DNA of 64,000 nucleotides from Paramacrobiotus metropolitanus. Taxonomy: Eukaryota; Tardigrada; Eutardigrada; Parachela; Macrobiotidae. The translations under genes and the position numbers were made by a program. Under the pieces are notes generated by a model. It saw nothing but the letters and a program-made list of their open reading frames with translations, was not told the DNA's origin and did no database searches. Shown in pieces: positions 1 through 13,100 of the stretch. The stretch is from assembly GCF_019649055.1 (NCBI RefSeq), contig NW_026570221.1:3720001-3784000 (forward strand), in the 5' to 3' direction. Each line of letters starts with the position of its first letter. The stretch's first letter is position 1.

Positions 1-694
1 TGCAATGCCGCTTTGTACTCTATGCGCGCGCTGCACCCGGAAAGTGGCATGCAGGAGTACCGCTCGTTTTGCTAGCCATCAGCGCCACCAGCGCAGTTTA
101 ACAGAGAAAATCTGTGTTTAAACAGAGTAGGTACATATTATGGCCTTCTTTCAAGAACTATTTATGCAGATCATTTCCGGCCTGGAAGGAAGGAAAATCT
201 ATTTCCTGTAAACACTCGACAAATTGTGGTCGCTTAAACAGCGTGTGATCAGCAACGTATCACAGTATTAAGCCAAGGGGCAAATATAAAGAGCCAACCG
301 GCCTTTAACGCGAGGTTCTCAGTGGTTCGGTCCCTTTGCGGTAACTCATACCACACGGTCGTAACACGATTCTGCGTCAAACGCACTTAAACATATATCA
401 AGAAAATGATTTTGCTACACTATAACGTTAGCAAAAAGTTTATTTTACTCAATAAACTAACAATGCAGTTTTATAAAGTCAAACATTCCAGGATGAAAAT
501 TACTGAGTACTGTTCATCCAAAAAAATTTCTGGAAACGCTATTCGGTGCGGAAACTGTGTAAAAGCTTATCCCACATTGGAAATCCCAATAACGTTGCTA
601 CTTAAAATTTAAAGTGTAAAAAAGCGTACCAGGGGTGGTGGATCAGTGCCGCCCCTGAATATTTTCTGCTATAACTCTTAAAGCTTACATGATA
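1..694. other. No gene recognised
   Basis: Mixed-composition DNA with only short open frames that lack splice sites, domains or codon bias. I see nothing to annotate. Confidence 0.5.
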
Positions 695-1156
695 TCAAAA
701 AACGGTATGTGTGACAAGCTCAGCAGGTAGTGCTCGATTTAATGAAGCTTTTTGAGTAACTTTTGATAATGCATTGAGCTTTGATTTCTTCTGTTGACCA
801 GTTTCATGCAAGTTAACATTAATTGCCAATTGCCCATAAATGCTGCTATCATGCAGATCACAACTACAGCACACCACAACAGAGCACAAGGTGTGCTCTG
901 TTGTGGTGTGCTGTAGTTGTGATAAATTTGATCGCAGTGTCTTGCTATGCAGACGAATCTGAGGTGAGGCGATTCCATCCAAATGCACGATCAGTTTAAT
1001 TTTATGTGCTGGATTAATGTACAGCCCTGCCCGGGCCAAGTTGGGGCAGTTTTTCTCACAAATTCCCGTGAGTTGTTCGTCACAAGATAAAAACTTATCA
1101 AATTTTTTCATGATTCCTGTGTGTGTCCTGCATCTTTTGCATTTAAGGTTTTCCAT
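695..1156 (-). CDS. Unrecognised open frame with zinc-ribbon-like cysteines
   Basis: The ATG at 1156 opens a frame of about 153 codons ending at 695. Near the N-terminus it has a KCKRC motif, and further on a CDEQ..CEKNC cluster, giving a possible four-cysteine metal site. This is followed by a beta-strand-like stretch (KIKLIVHLDG), an arrangement that loosely resembles a zinc ribbon next to an OB-fold. I do not recognise the family. The frame runs through a perfect hairpin at 857-923, so the C-terminal half is probably not original protein sequence. It could be an exon fragment of a larger gene or a chance frame. No promoter or clear splice donor was found. Confidence 0.25.
   Translation of the reverse strand: MENLKCKRCRTHTGIMKKFDKFLSCDEQLTGICEKNCPNLARAGLYINPAHKIKLIVHLDGIASPQIRLHSKTLRSNLSQLQHTTTEHTLCSVVVCCSCDLHDSSIYGQLAINVNLHETGQQKKSKLNALSKVTQKASLNRALPAELVTHTVF
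857..923. repeat. Perfect inverted repeat, 31-bp arms
   Basis: The left arm 857-887 is the exact reverse complement of 893-923, with a 5-base loop (888-892). No flanking transposon is visible. The perfect arms imply recent origin or active maintenance. Confidence 0.95.
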
Positions 1157-3194
1157 GCTCAAAGCGTGTTTCGAATTACAGCGGGATAAAAATTAGAGCA
1201 GACTAGCTGGAAAAAGTGGTTTGACCCATCATACTTGTTAGGCATTGTCCCATTTACAATTCGTTTAAAAATTCAGTAGATGTCATAGTCTGAAATCTGT
1301 AACTTTAAACTATTTCCCATTCAGTGCTCTTGCGAATTAGTCTATATACCAGCCCATTTCAAGCAGACGTGCGTGACCTTTGCAGTCTGACTGCAGGCAC
1401 CAGAGAATTGGAGGATGACCTCCTCTGCATGCTCGCCGTATAGTCGCAGGCTGCCGGACGCACATTTTTTTAATAAATTCTTGTTCAGGAAGTTTTTGGG
1501 GTTAGTATAAGTCTCTCTATCCTCACAATAGGCTCGGGGTATTCCGTTCAAGAGTGTTCAAAAAGCGACTGTATTTTTTTATCCACAGCTTCGGTTGTTT
1601 GTTCTATGTACTTATTCGGCGCAACCGTATCCCCGTCTGTGCAACAGATGCCAATCCAACCATCAAATTTGTATTATCCATGTGTCTTCCATGAAAATAT
1701 CAGTTCGAGATTAGCACACGAGGGGCGCTAGGCAACCTTCTCCTTCTGAAGGTGCGTTATAACATACGAGTCTAAGTGGATGACACCTTATTTTGTGGGG
1801 TCCGCGAGCACCCTTTGAGCAAGATTGCTTTCCCAACTTACAATGGATACCTTTTGGTCTCTCAATAGTTTACAAAAACTTTCACTAAAAAATATCTCCA
1901 GGTGACTTTTTTAGAAGCGCAGTTATAAGCGTTCTAAAACAGATCATCACCCCACCCCTTAAATCACGGATCGGCTCGCTACAGGCTAATCCGTAAGTAC
2001 CGGTTTTAACAGTACTGGATTTGCAATAAAAAGTTGAACTGATTATGTTAAAAGAAAAAAGCAATACGATAAATACAAGTATTTTAAAATTTATTTTGTA
2101 CAACTGCCCCAACATGGCCTGGCAGGGCTGTATTTGTAATTCCAATCTATTTTGACTGGCATTCTATTCAGGTAAGTGGCCCGGTACATGGTACCAAATT
2201 CGTGTACATGCACGAAATCTTTCACTTTCGCGCACTCCCAAAACCCTTTCCCACGTCAAAAAGTGGAACTCGAACTCGCTAAGTATGCAGAAGAGTTCAG
2301 TACCGGTTCCATTGTGGTTTCACTTAATCTAAAACACTGCAATCGTACTTTGGCAATCCTAAAGTTCCAAACGAGATCCGAGTTCTAACCGGAAGTTTGT
2401 GTTAAAGCGAAATTTATATGCTGTGTTTGCATTATAATAATAGAAGCTTTCGGCACACTCTCCGCTTAACTATGCCCATACACTAACCATACAGTATGGT
2501 TAAGTGAGAGCGTATGGTAAGTGCGGATACCATACAAACGCGTCGTATGGTGGTCGATTTCCAACGGCTCCTCTTAACACGTGTACTATCAAATTGCACT
2601 AAATGTGCACTTTTATAATACAGAAAACATTATCGAAGATAAATATAATTTTTTCGAATGTTGCCGTGCCATGTAGTGCGAGAGAAAAATTAAAATCTGA
2701 AGGCACCTAAGAAGTGAGCTGCGCGATTTTGCTGAGTATCCCATACACTGCCACCTTCACGGCGGTCTACCACGACTCGATCAGAGATGGTTAAGGGATG
2801 GTTACGGTGTCTTTTGCCGAAAGCCGCTGTTGATCTGGACAATAAAATGTGGGAGAGCACGGGCTTCCTGAGAAAGAGGCATTCTGCTGCAGCGTTGTTT
2901 TTATTTCTGAAACGTTCGCAACAAAAAGCCAGCAAAAAAAGAAGTCGTTCATAACTTGGTATTACAGCGGTAATTTTCAAATCATGTTGCAAAGAAAGGT
3001 ATGAAAAGCAAATATGGTGTAGATACACTTTTCAAAAAGATATTTGCACATATCAAGCCACAAAAAAGGAAATTTTTGTATAACTAAAAAGCAAAACCAG
3101 AGCTACTTATTTTTTCCACATCTAAGTAAAAGTAAAACAAATTCTTGTCTAGGAACGGTAGTCGTTCAAACATGACGCCGAAATCTTGTTCCGT
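1157..3194. other. No gene recognised
   Basis: About 2 kb without recognisable coding sequence. A short palindrome centred near 2495 (ACCATACAGTATGGTT) is the only structure noted. Confidence 0.4.
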
Positions 3195-3467
3195 CTATCG
3201 ACGCCCGTTCATTCTCCAGTTGAGCACGATCACGTTCCCCCCTTGTAGACGCTCGACCACAAACCGTTGCTTGTTCTTAGGGGCGGGAAACGGAAGAGGC
3301 AGGATAATCCGGTTGTATGGAACATACGGAGTACGGCCAAAATTCGCTGCTGGATGCGTGGCCAAAGGGCAACGTCGTCGCGGGCAGATACTTTCATGGG
3401 CAACCGATAGGCGACGTGGTCCAGTCAAAGGAGCAAAACACTTGACGCAAATATCGTAACGCGCATT
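3195..3467 (-). CDS. Possible exon of an unrecognised protein, ending in a stop
   Basis: A frame of 90 codons starts right after a good acceptor (TTTGCAG, exon from 3467) and ends at TAG 3195-3197. The product begins NARYDICVKCF, which faintly resembles a ZZ-type zinc finger. It continues with PYVPYNRIILPLPFP and then RFVVERLQGGNVIVLNWRMNG, which reads like ordered beta-rich protein. The same frame continues past the stop with plausible sequence (TEQDFGVMFERLPF), so the stop may be a disabling mutation. Base composition is richer in GC than its surroundings. Family unknown. It may be a pseudogene exon. Confidence 0.35.
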   Translation of the reverse strand, partial: NARYDICVKCFAPLTGPRRLSVAHESICPRRRCPLATHPAANFGRTPYVPYNRIILPLPFPAPKNKQRFVVERLQGGNVIVLNWRMNGRR

Positions 3468-4038
3468 CTGCAAATTCAAAAGACGCGTGTTTAGTAACCA
3501 GTTCACTGCATTATGCAACAGTTAGTGCATCAACTTCCCGGATGATTTTTGCGCATATGGTCGGCAATGTCGGTATACGCGGGCTTCGCCTCACAAAAAG
3601 TGCATTCCAGCCAATATGTAACGTTTCCGCTCTGTTGCTGTTCTTCGCTAAAATGATAACACCGTTACTCACTGTTTTTCTTTTTTCTAAATGCAGCTTT
3701 ATCACCCAGCAATTTAGGCTACATGTTGTCACGAAGCTTAGACCGCTTAACATATTCTTACAAAACTGTCGTCACGTCATTTGTTTCTTTAAAATACATT
3801 ACGCAATTAACATTGCCGGTATACCAACGACAAAGTCACGAGCAGCAACAGGTCGTCAATGTACAGCCGCATACCACGTCGACGACTGCTAACCATGCGG
3901 AGAAGCAAATAGAAACTGAGAGATGTTGATAACAAACGTACGGCGTAAAGCGAACCAAAGCCTTCCATTACACATCGGCAGTCCTGTAAGGGAAGGTATA
4001 GGCGCACGCATATCTTTTCGGTAACGGTTAAACTGGCC

Positions 4039-4239
4039 ATGGCCGCACAACTTTTGCTAGATTTTTTTAAGGGCGCAGCGGGCGTCACTGGCTACGGATT
4101 ACTCATCGCGCACTGCCTCATCGCCTATACCGTATTATTTGGTTTCGGTTTCCCCATTGTGGGCACCAATATCTACCGTAATCACGTATCCCCGTGGCCG
4201 ACAAATGCCAAATACTGTAAAAGTCTGCAGTGGATATAA
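4039..4239 (+). CDS. Small hydrophobic open frame
   Basis: 66 codons from an ATG in good context (GGCCATGG). Residues of roughly 15-41 form one strong hydrophobic segment (TGYGLLIAHCLIAYTVLFGF), which could be a signal anchor or membrane helix. No family is recognised, no neighbouring exon could be joined to it, and chance cannot be excluded. Confidence 0.2.
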   Translation: MAAQLLLDFFKGAAGVTGYGLLIAHCLIAYTVLFGFGFPIVGTNIYRNHVSPWPTNAKYCKSLQWI

Positions 4240-6743
4240 ATTTCCTGCCGGCTATTGGACTGATCTTTACATTGCCGCCAACCGCGTCGTGGCGCTGTGC
4301 TTTTTCCCATAACTATCGTAGGTTCGCAAGTAAACGCTTCGAGGTGACGGTGTTGATTATTTTGTGGATAGCCTGTCACTACTTCACGCTAGATTAATTT
4401 ATTCTGGGACTGAGTTTTAACATGCTTTCGTTGGGGACGTGAGCAGCGGTGCCGAGTGTTGTTTGGCGGGGCGCATGACCAGTGGCGCAGCCTGCGCCAC
4501 AAGTCATGCGCCCGTGGTCTCAAACTAATTTGCCCTGATGTACCTATCGCTGGATGTACAGTGATGATGTGATCAACAGATCAGAAATTACAATAATTAG
4601 ACTGCTTATAATTATACATTATAGCACGTAGTATACCGCGGCCTGGAGGCAGAAATTTCATACAGGCGCAACGGGCTCAACGAGACTAAATTTTAAAGCG
4701 GTGCAACTGGCGCAGGCCAATTCCATCTTATCCATCGCCCACACCCTGATATGGCGTTGCACTGACTTACAAGAAACTAATTTAATCAGGGAAGCCTGCG
4801 CTAACTAAATTGATCAGGTTTTGCAGTGTGGAGAATTGCACTTGCTATACCAGTGCTAATACAGCGATTGCTTAGGCTGCGGACTGTCTACAATGCAAAC
4901 CGTGATGGCTTATAAAAGCTGACTTACTGTACAGTTAGGTGGAGATTTTCAGTGCGACAGGTGGCTTTGACGGCGCAACGTAAGCACTGGCAGCAACCCT
5001 CAAGCGAAGTCGTTTCCCGACTAACGGTAATCCACAGCACCGGAAGGCAACGTCGGCCAACTACACAAGCAAAGGTGCGTTACCGCTTTACAATCTTGGA
5101 ACGGAATTACCCAGATTATGTGCGCAAGCAATGCTGATATTGTACAGGAACAGTTTGATCACTCCATATTTTGGCTACTATTCGAATATTGTACCTCGCT
5201 TCTTTTATCTACCAAGGGCTTCACCCACGAGAAAACGTAGTCAGCTTCACGGAAATCAATTCTAGCAATTTCTTTCGAAACTTAATGAACTCCCACTTGC
5301 ATTCATGAACCTTTTATGACAATTATCGTACTAAGAACTTGTGGTATAATTCCGCTTCGCTTTTTGCACATTGGAATTTACAAAATAAAACCTAGATTTA
5401 AATCGTAGACCGTTAACTCAAAGCAGATTTGTGGTATGGGTATTGCAATATGTCGATAATTGCACAAAATTTAATACTGTAATGCGCTGACTCCATGGCG
5501 ACTGAAGATACGAAGAGGAGGGGAAAGGAGAACTGACTGTCATTAAGGTATTGTACTTGGAATGTACGAGTACGTAGTGAAGATTTCAGTTTTTCGCAAG
5601 GTACTAGTAATTTTTTAAGGAATGTGTACAGTATATCTGTATATGAAAGTTGCAGCAAAGTCTTCGGTGAAAGAAGTAAAGATCGAGTGAAATAATGAGG
5701 AAAGGTACACAATAACAAATTCAAACCAGGAGCTAACCGTAAACATAATAAAAAAAATTTTAATTGAAGATTCTATTGCAGACTATCACTCGAGGAAGCC
5801 TGAAATGGGTGGGTCAAATAAGTTCAAAATCAAATTCAAAGTCAAACACTAAAGGTCAGCCAGTGTAAGGGAAAGAGAACGAGCAATTAGAAGAATATGT
5901 ACTCCAGTATAAGAACGATAACACAATGAATTACAGGACTAAGTTAGCCATAACAGACAGGTAATTATAAGATGATATAATAGTAATACAAAGTAGTTAT
6001 ACATAACTATAAGACTGTTAATAAGGTGGTTAGAAAGAATAAATGAAAACAGCGTTTGTACTGTGCTGCCGTTTATGAGGTTATCATTGGCGGTGCTAGC
6101 TTTGCCACGATCTGGGGGAGGGGGTGGGGCTGTTGATTGGAAGGCTTCCAGGCCGTATCGGGGGGCGGAAAGCGCACGGGCGCGCGCACCCTCTCCCTGG
6201 TTGAGAACGTTTTTATGCCATAGAACTAACCGGGACGAATTGACGGGCGCAATTGTTTTTTGGGGGGTCCGCAGCCATTTTGGGGCCGTTTGCGCCGACC
6301 TCATCGCTCGAACCTCGCTATGACCATAAAATACAGCTGAACTCCTCTTTCCGTTTCCGACCGCTAAACGATATAAAATACGTCCAAAAAGTTTGGCCGC
6401 ATCTTATATCGATCAGCGATCAGACTGACCGGATCTCACTGAATGATCTCACCGAATTCGCTACGGCATCGTGGCAGTAAGCAGTCGCTACGGGAATTGG
6501 TTTCTCTGCACGTGTTTACGAAAAAAATACAGGATCGACCTCAACTCTTCAGCTTTTTATGTTTCGTAAAGTCATTATTGATTTACTGTATATTTTTTCT
6601 TCTTAAATTTTTAACTTCATATTTTTATTATTTTTATATTTCTTTTCTTCACTTAACGCGATACGTAATTGGGAGAGATTGACCAGGCCACCAGGGAATG
6701 CTTTATTACTGCCACCGTCACATCACCAACGTGTGCGATCGTT
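4240..6743. other. No gene recognised; GC-rich patch
   Basis: No supported gene. The segment at about 6090-6310 is markedly more GC-rich than its surroundings and open on both strands (proline/glycine/arginine-rich translations), but it shows no domain or splice structure. Confidence 0.4.
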
Positions 6744-6815
6744 CACGGCGGTGATGGGTCGCACTGAACGGTTAATGGGCAGTCACGTCGTTCAGTGTGA
6801 CCCATCGCCGCCGTG
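6744..6815. repeat. Inverted repeat, 27-bp arms, next to a MARVEL exon relic
   Basis: Arms 6744-6770 and 6789-6815 match at 25 of 27 positions with an 18-base spacer. The right arm ends three bases before the ATG of the degraded MARVEL first-exon copy at 6819. Confidence 0.9.
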
Positions 6816-6818
6816 TCC

Positions 6819-6960
6819 ATGACGGTGACCACGGCGATCCAGACGCTCCACTACCCCCTCTTCTGCGGCAACCACACCATTGTGACGACTCCAGCAACGC
6901 CACCGTCAGCAGCACGCCCGGCTTCATTCTCCGTTTATGTAGCAAGCTTTTTATGCAATT
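6819..6960 (+). pseudogene. Degraded copy of the MARVEL gene first exon
   Basis: The DNA from ATG 6819 parallels the real first exon at 10142: it encodes MTVTTAIQTLHY and a CGNHT motif (real exon: MVTTTTKTLNY..RGNHT). A single-base frame change then moves the homologous part (SSNATVSSTPGF, real exon NATITSTPGF) to another frame. The similarity ends after about 100 bases, before the PGILK motif and splice donor that start the first membrane helix. It therefore looks like a truncated duplicate that can no longer provide a first exon. An alternative noncoding first exon cannot be excluded without transcripts. Confidence 0.7.
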
Positions 6961-7012
6961 TCCTTGGAGCTTCTCCTGGCATGATTCATGGCAGGGCTAA
7001 CTCACAATTTAT

Positions 7013-7056
7013 GATAAAATGAACAGATCGCATCACATCAGTCTGTTCATTTTATC
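7013..7056. repeat. Hairpin with a nested direct repeat
   Basis: Fourteen-base arms at 7013-7026 and 7043-7056 are perfectly complementary. The loop sequence (ATCGCATCACATCAGTCTG) is repeated directly just downstream, near 7063-7081. Confidence 0.85.
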
Positions 7057-8910
7057 GCATTATCGCATCACATCAGTCTGGCGATAATGAAGTGAAACGC
7101 TGCCGCAGTTTTAGGCACTTTGCCGGGCAGAAGTAAATTTGGGGAAGGGAATGATTTTGGTTGTTTTTGGAACTTGTAACCGTAGTGTGTAATCATTGTT
7201 GTTGAACACAAAGGAAACCAATTAATAAAGATTAGATCGCATCGTATTCTTTTCATTTGATCATGCATGCCAACAAAAATTTGGAATCAAGTTAACTCAT
7301 TAAGAGAATTAAAGGGAATCCGAATATTAATAATAGCACTTCGATTTCAGCTGGATAAGGAAGTCCATGATTTACGGGATGCCGCATACGTAACCAGCAT
7401 TTTGCAGTAATCGTGGTTGTTAACGCCCAATATTATTAATGAAACAGCATGCCGGCTGTTAATGCGGAGCTGCGAGCGCAGACTACTCACCTCATGGTAT
7501 CATACATACTTACTGGATCAGCTGAAGGCTGAAGCATTGCCGGCTTGAACGGACGGCAGTTACTTGTTAGTACCTTTAAAGTTTAAGGGAACGCGCCATT
7601 GCAGCTTATTAGATTCTTATCGCAACACAAAATGGACCTATGATAGACGGTAGGCTCTTCTACGTCATCACGGCGTACCCTTACCGGACCGTTTGACGGT
7701 AGGATTGACGGTAGAAGGCTGAGATATCGTAATACCATACCGTTGACATCTGCGATATAGCAACCACCCTTAGTGGCAGTGGCATGAAGCACAACGTGTG
7801 CAGCTGCCAAATCATACAACTTTAAAATTGTTCTGGTAGATTTTAATTGTTCTTGATTCGTCAGAAAAGGATATTAGAAGAAAGATAAAATTCTAAGGAA
7901 TTTTTTGATACCAAGCGAGTGCAGTTTATCCGAAAACGAACTATTCTGCAGCCATGTGAATTTAGCATGCAAAGCTTACGGAGCCGTTGGAGTACTCTGC
8001 GCGAGCTGTTATTTAAACTCCATACGCGTCTGTGTTAAAATTTAAATGCTCGTAGAAAGATTCATGGGCTGTTAAATCTGGCCGTTTTGGTATCGAAAAA
8101 TAGTTAAGCATTTTAATTTTCATCGAGTTTTCGACTGAACGATTGTTACCATCTTTCAAAGTCTTAAAACCGATTTGAACCGCAGCATGTTTCACGTCAG
8201 AGGCAGGATTGGACCGTATCGTTTACCGTCTGCGCGTTGCGATCACTCCAACTTAACAACGGTACGGTCACGATACGGTGTCCCACCGTATCGTATACCG
8301 GACCGTATATCGCGACTGTTGGGCGATAATAATCTATTACTTAGTAATTGTGCAAAGTGTAAACACGGTACGGGTTAGTGCCTTTAATAAGTATCATAAT
8401 ACAGTATGTCGGATACAAACTAAATTCCAAAAACAAAATTCATAGCAAAAACACTTCCTCCATGCTATAATGCAGAGGGATTGCTCTCCTTACACATATC
8501 GCATTTCCACTTTGTATTTAGATAGATAGTCGCTGCTTAAACTATACCTAATTTGCGACGTCGTATAAAAGCGGGGTGAAAATTTTCATGTATAAAGGCA
8601 CACGTAGTACATATATATTAAGCGCGAGGTTGGCGTTTAGAAATCAACAATTCTGGCAATAATAGGTTCATTTTAGGCTCAACAAATTCGACTGCAAAAA
8701 TCGTCGATTTTTTGCTCCGAGCGCGAAGCGCGAGGTGCTGCAATAAGTCTTCGTCAAGAGCATAAAATTTGTCTGACGCCACAAAGAGCGTACGTCACGC
8801 TTTTCCAATTCCACAATCCCAATACCATTTCCCAGTGGTACCGGGGCTCGCGCTCGTGCAATAATGTGGTTCGCAATCACCGCTAGTACGACACATATAG
8901 AATAGATGTT

Positions 8911-9030
8911 TGACGTGCATCAGCAATGCCAAATGCACGTACTGCGTAAAGAGTGTGGTGTGGCGGGACGTGGTTTGCAGCTTAGCGTAACCCATGCATC
9001 TGTATTTCTGTAAACCGCGCACTAAAATTT
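8911..9030 (-). repeat. Fragment of MITE-like family A
   Basis: The run including GCCAAATGCACGTACTGCG, a GTGTGGTGTGGCG block and an ATCTGTATTTC block matches the reverse complement of 17160-17260 within the complete element at 17136-17466, and also 41745-41850. The terminal repeat is not preserved here. Confidence 0.65.
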
Positions 9031-9546
9031 GGTATTCGTGCCGCTCATGGCTCGTGACGTGTACAGACATCGGAGCGGCGGATCCCTTGGTTAGAGGTCA
9101 TGATCAGGGGCATTCGTCAGCCGACGAACGCCGTAATGCTATATCAAATTTGTACCGGCAGTGATGGCGGTCGTACAAGATGGGCCAAGCTGCAGCATAG
9201 AAACACGATTAACAACGGAGAAAAATTGTCGATACGTGAATGACATTATCACATCACTCTATACGAGTATTATTGATTGTGCAACACCGGTGTGAGCGCT
9301 GGAATAGTGGCTCGACTGGTTTTCTCGGCAGTCGAGCACCGCCTCCGCCACAATAAAAATATGGCTACAAGATCTCTGTGCTAGAATATGCTGCTGGGGA
9401 ACAACAACAAGAGAGGGGAATTTCGCGGTAACAGCGGAAAGTCACGCTGCGCTGTGTTTGTGTTGGCCGCGGCGCGTACTGATGCGTCAGCGCTCGTACT
9501 GAAAGACAGGTAGATCGGCTAAATCGGCTTTGCTAAGCGGTGATTA

Positions 9547-9745
9547 AGTGGCGTACGCATGCATCGCACAGCATACTTCAGTGCGTACGAGTGCCAAGAC
9601 AGGTACAATAATATCGATTCAACGGCTATTATAAAGCCTCCCTTCAAGTGGCGTACGAGGATAGCGCACCGCATACCTGCGCGCGTACGAGTGGCAGCAG
9701 CGGCTATATTTTAAAACCGGTTTAGCGCTGATTGCCATCTGCGTA
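9547..9745 (+). repeat. Local tandem duplication, about 100-bp unit
   Basis: The block starting AAGTGGCGTACG at about 9547 recurs at about 9647, with matching GTGCGTACGAGTG / GCGCGTACGAGTG and CGGCTAT blocks in the same order. The copies are clearly diverged. Confidence 0.7.
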
Positions 9746-10141
9746 CTACCTGCAACGCGCTGATTGGCTGGCTGGCTTCTAAAGCTACGCGCCAAGCTGC
9801 CTTGCACAAGAGGCTTTTTCGCGAGCGATAGAGAAAGAGAGAGAAAAAGTGTTTACTAACATTCAGCGCTAGAACGTGTTGGGCGAGATCGTTTTATTAC
9901 GCGAGCACACAGACCACGCTTGATACAGTTGTATTATTATCCGCGCACGGCGAAAATTCTTGATCGAGTGAATTAAATTACGGCGTTTGATCGGCACTGA
10001 CCTGAACCTGCAACGTGTTGGCCTGACCACAGCCACTTGACTGCCTGAGCTCTTCCCCACGGTAAGGCGCCGCTGTCACCTCGCCGCGTCCCAATCTGAC
10101 CGCTGCGGTTAATCTTACAGGTAATCGCTAACGTCCCCATC

Positions 10142-13100
10142 ATGGTGACCACGACGACCAAGACGCTCAACTACTCCATCATCCGCGGCAACCACACCAA
10201 CTCCGTCAACGCCACCATCACCAGCACGCCCGGCTTCAATGTCAACTACTTTGGCAAGATCCCCGGGATCCTCAAGCTGGTCGAGCTGGTAAGTGAATTC
10301 CGATACATAACGGCTGCGGCTCACTGCTTACACGGTGTACGGTTTCCCTTGGTGGCGGTGGTGGTCTTCTCTAACTCTTATTTCTCCGCCCTTTCCACTC
10401 TGTCTAACCACAAATCCAAACGTCAACCATAGTTACAAAAAACGCATAATTAAATTCCCATATTGGTAATTAAATTTTAGTGAGGCGTAGCATTTTCCCA
10501 GCACAGTGCAATGCTTGGGAAAATATATGTGCTGGTGGTTGCTTTACGTAACGGGCTTACATAAGCCGCGGTATTGAGCGGATACCGGCGTGTGTTTAAC
10601 TGTGTACCTTCCCGTGTGTGTTTGTGTGCGTGTTGACGGTGGTTCCTGTCAGCGCAAGACAAACACCGGGACGCTTGTATGCGATCCGCGTCGTTCAGGT
10701 AAATGTTGTGGTAACTTCGATCCGATCGATCGATCGGATCAATCATTAACCTGGGTTGATTCCCGCATTCCCGGGGACTTTCTCCGTAACATTGCGATTG
10801 TTTTTCCCCCCGTGAGTCTCGCTATTATGTCGCTGCTGATGCGTCGGCACAATCCGATCTTCCGATGAGGCATTCTCAAATAAACAGCTGATCTAAATCC
10901 ACTTATTCAACGGTCAGGCTGTGCGTTCAGCGCAGGCAGTGGATTAGCCACTTGTCAGCCGCGGCAAACAGGTCGGCAATAGGCTTGCGCAGCGTTTTCT
11001 CTTTTAGCGTTTTAAGGCGCTGCGGAATGCTGTTCTGGCAGCCGATCAGCAGCGCCGAGTGTCGTTGAGGAATGTGCAGGCCATCAGTAGACCTGACACT
11101 TGTGTGCCGCGCTTACATAAGTCCCCCGTTTGCTTAGACCATTGACAACTGCGAGCCGCGGCGAATTTCTGCTTAGCGGTATATCTTCGGTAATTTTTTT
11201 TTTGCAGCGGTGATATGCAGTAGAGGGTTTTTTGTAGCGATGACAGGGCTTTCGTGATCCGGCAGTAAATATGATTAATTTACCGCCATGGTCCAGCGCG
11301 CGACTGGGTTAGCGCCTTAATCGTTTTAGAGTGGCTGTTGTGTGCTGTATAACAGAGAGCGAGAGAAAAAATGCCGGGTGTAGTCGCGCGTGAAATGCAG
11401 GCAAAGCGTTTGATTACTCCAGCAATTACGCAGCGAAACGCTCAGTGCGGAAAACAGGGACGGGCGAGTGCCGGTAAACAGTGTGAATAACAGGTGATCC
11501 TGTTGTTCTCTGCTGCGGCGGATTCCGTTCGGAGGTGACGCGTTCCCAGTGTGCGTGATACTTGGGAAAATGCCGTCGTGTGCGTGTTGTACTCGCTAAT
11601 CGCATCAACCCAGTTCGTTCCACCGATTAATTGCATCATTCGACGCTTTTTGTATCCTTTTGAATAGTAAACATCCTTCACAATTTGTGCTACTTAATTC
11701 AATTTATTGCCTGCAAAAAATAGTAAATAATTTATTTCTTCGAAAAAATTTATTCAGTAATATAATACTAAGTCAGTCAAAATTTATTGACTGTCAAATA
11801 AAGAAGCTGCAATTCACGTCGCGTCTCGCATTTTGCTGCGCTCTTCATCGACTCACGATCCGAATAAACAACAAATGATTCACTAGACACACGTATTGTG
11901 CAATATAATACTTGATTTAATAAAATTTATTTACAGCGAGAGAATAAAAAATAATTTCAATCGCTGAATGAATTTATTAAATAACCCGGTAATTTATTTT
12001 TTTTGGCTGCAAGGCTCAATAATCATGTTTTCCGCGGAAAACCAGGGTTTTTTAAATTCAGCGTTGACTGCAAGAAATCGGCCAATCTCCATAAAAGCTG
12101 AATAACGCCAGCAATTAAGGAATTAAATCATTTTGCAAAATTACTCGAAAAAATCAGCCCTGTAGGAAGATTAACTGGTTCAGCAAATCGCGCCCGGATT
12201 TTTCAGTGACAAATTGTAAGCTAGCAATTATGTTTCCTGGTATGGAAAAACCAGTCGTGAATCAAACGCATTCTTTGAGCACATTGTCGACCGGTTTCTG
12301 ATCTCCTAAGAAAAGACGAGAACGGAATGCGACTGCATGCCGTAGCTGGAAAAGCGAATATGTAATGAAGCTGCAACGTGCTAAGCGCTGATTACACCAA
12401 TCACGGCGCTTGCCAAGCGTGTTTACCGTTTCGTAAATATTATTATTTGTATCGTGCAGTATACAGTATACACTCCTTGTCAAAAATTTGTCAGAGATTT
12501 TTTTTCGCGGCTGCATTTTTCTCGCCGGTTGAGGGAAAGGAATGCGTGTCGCTGCGGGAGTATTATGACTCGTTCGTGCCATATGTGTTGACCAGCCGCA
12601 AAATGCGTTTTACTGCTGAGAAAGCCGGTACAGCACGTTCTGATGATCGCGGTGTGCGCTAGCAACATATTCACTCGCTGAAAATCACTGCCGCTCGAAA
12701 CCGGTTTATCGAAATCGAGGGGTCAGGCGATGGAATGCGGTCAGTCCGCTGCTTTTTGCGTTAGTAGACGATATATATTTTTATGATGAATGCGGTATAA
12801 AGATGGCACCTTGATCGCTCTCGCGTCGGCCAAAACGGTGAGCGGCGTGACCGGGCTGGCCATGATCTTAGGTTGATGCAGCGAGAGCGCTCCACATGCG
12901 CAATTAAGGTCGTCAGGTCAGATCGCGATGGGCACGCAACATCCCCGCTGCCAAAGCCGATACACTGATTTTATTTAACCGTATTAACGATTAACACGCC
13001 AGTCAGCAGGGTCAGCTAATCAGCGGACGCGGCCCCGCCTCCCGCTGGTCAGCAGGCAGTTACGTGATGTCACCGCCGTTTCACGCTCTTCTGACACCGG

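Larger units (their letters stand above)
7057..10141. other. No gene recognised; repeat fragments
   Basis: About 3 kb upstream of the MARVEL cluster with no supported coding exon. It holds a piece of a MITE-like family (8911-9030) and a local tandem duplication (9547-9745), entered separately. A promoter for the 10142 exon may lie here, but I see no convincing TATA box. Confidence 0.4.

Noticed and set aside
3145-3459. Plus-strand frame of 104 codons
   Set aside because: Arginine-rich shadow of the minus-strand exon, which has a splice acceptor and better protein character.
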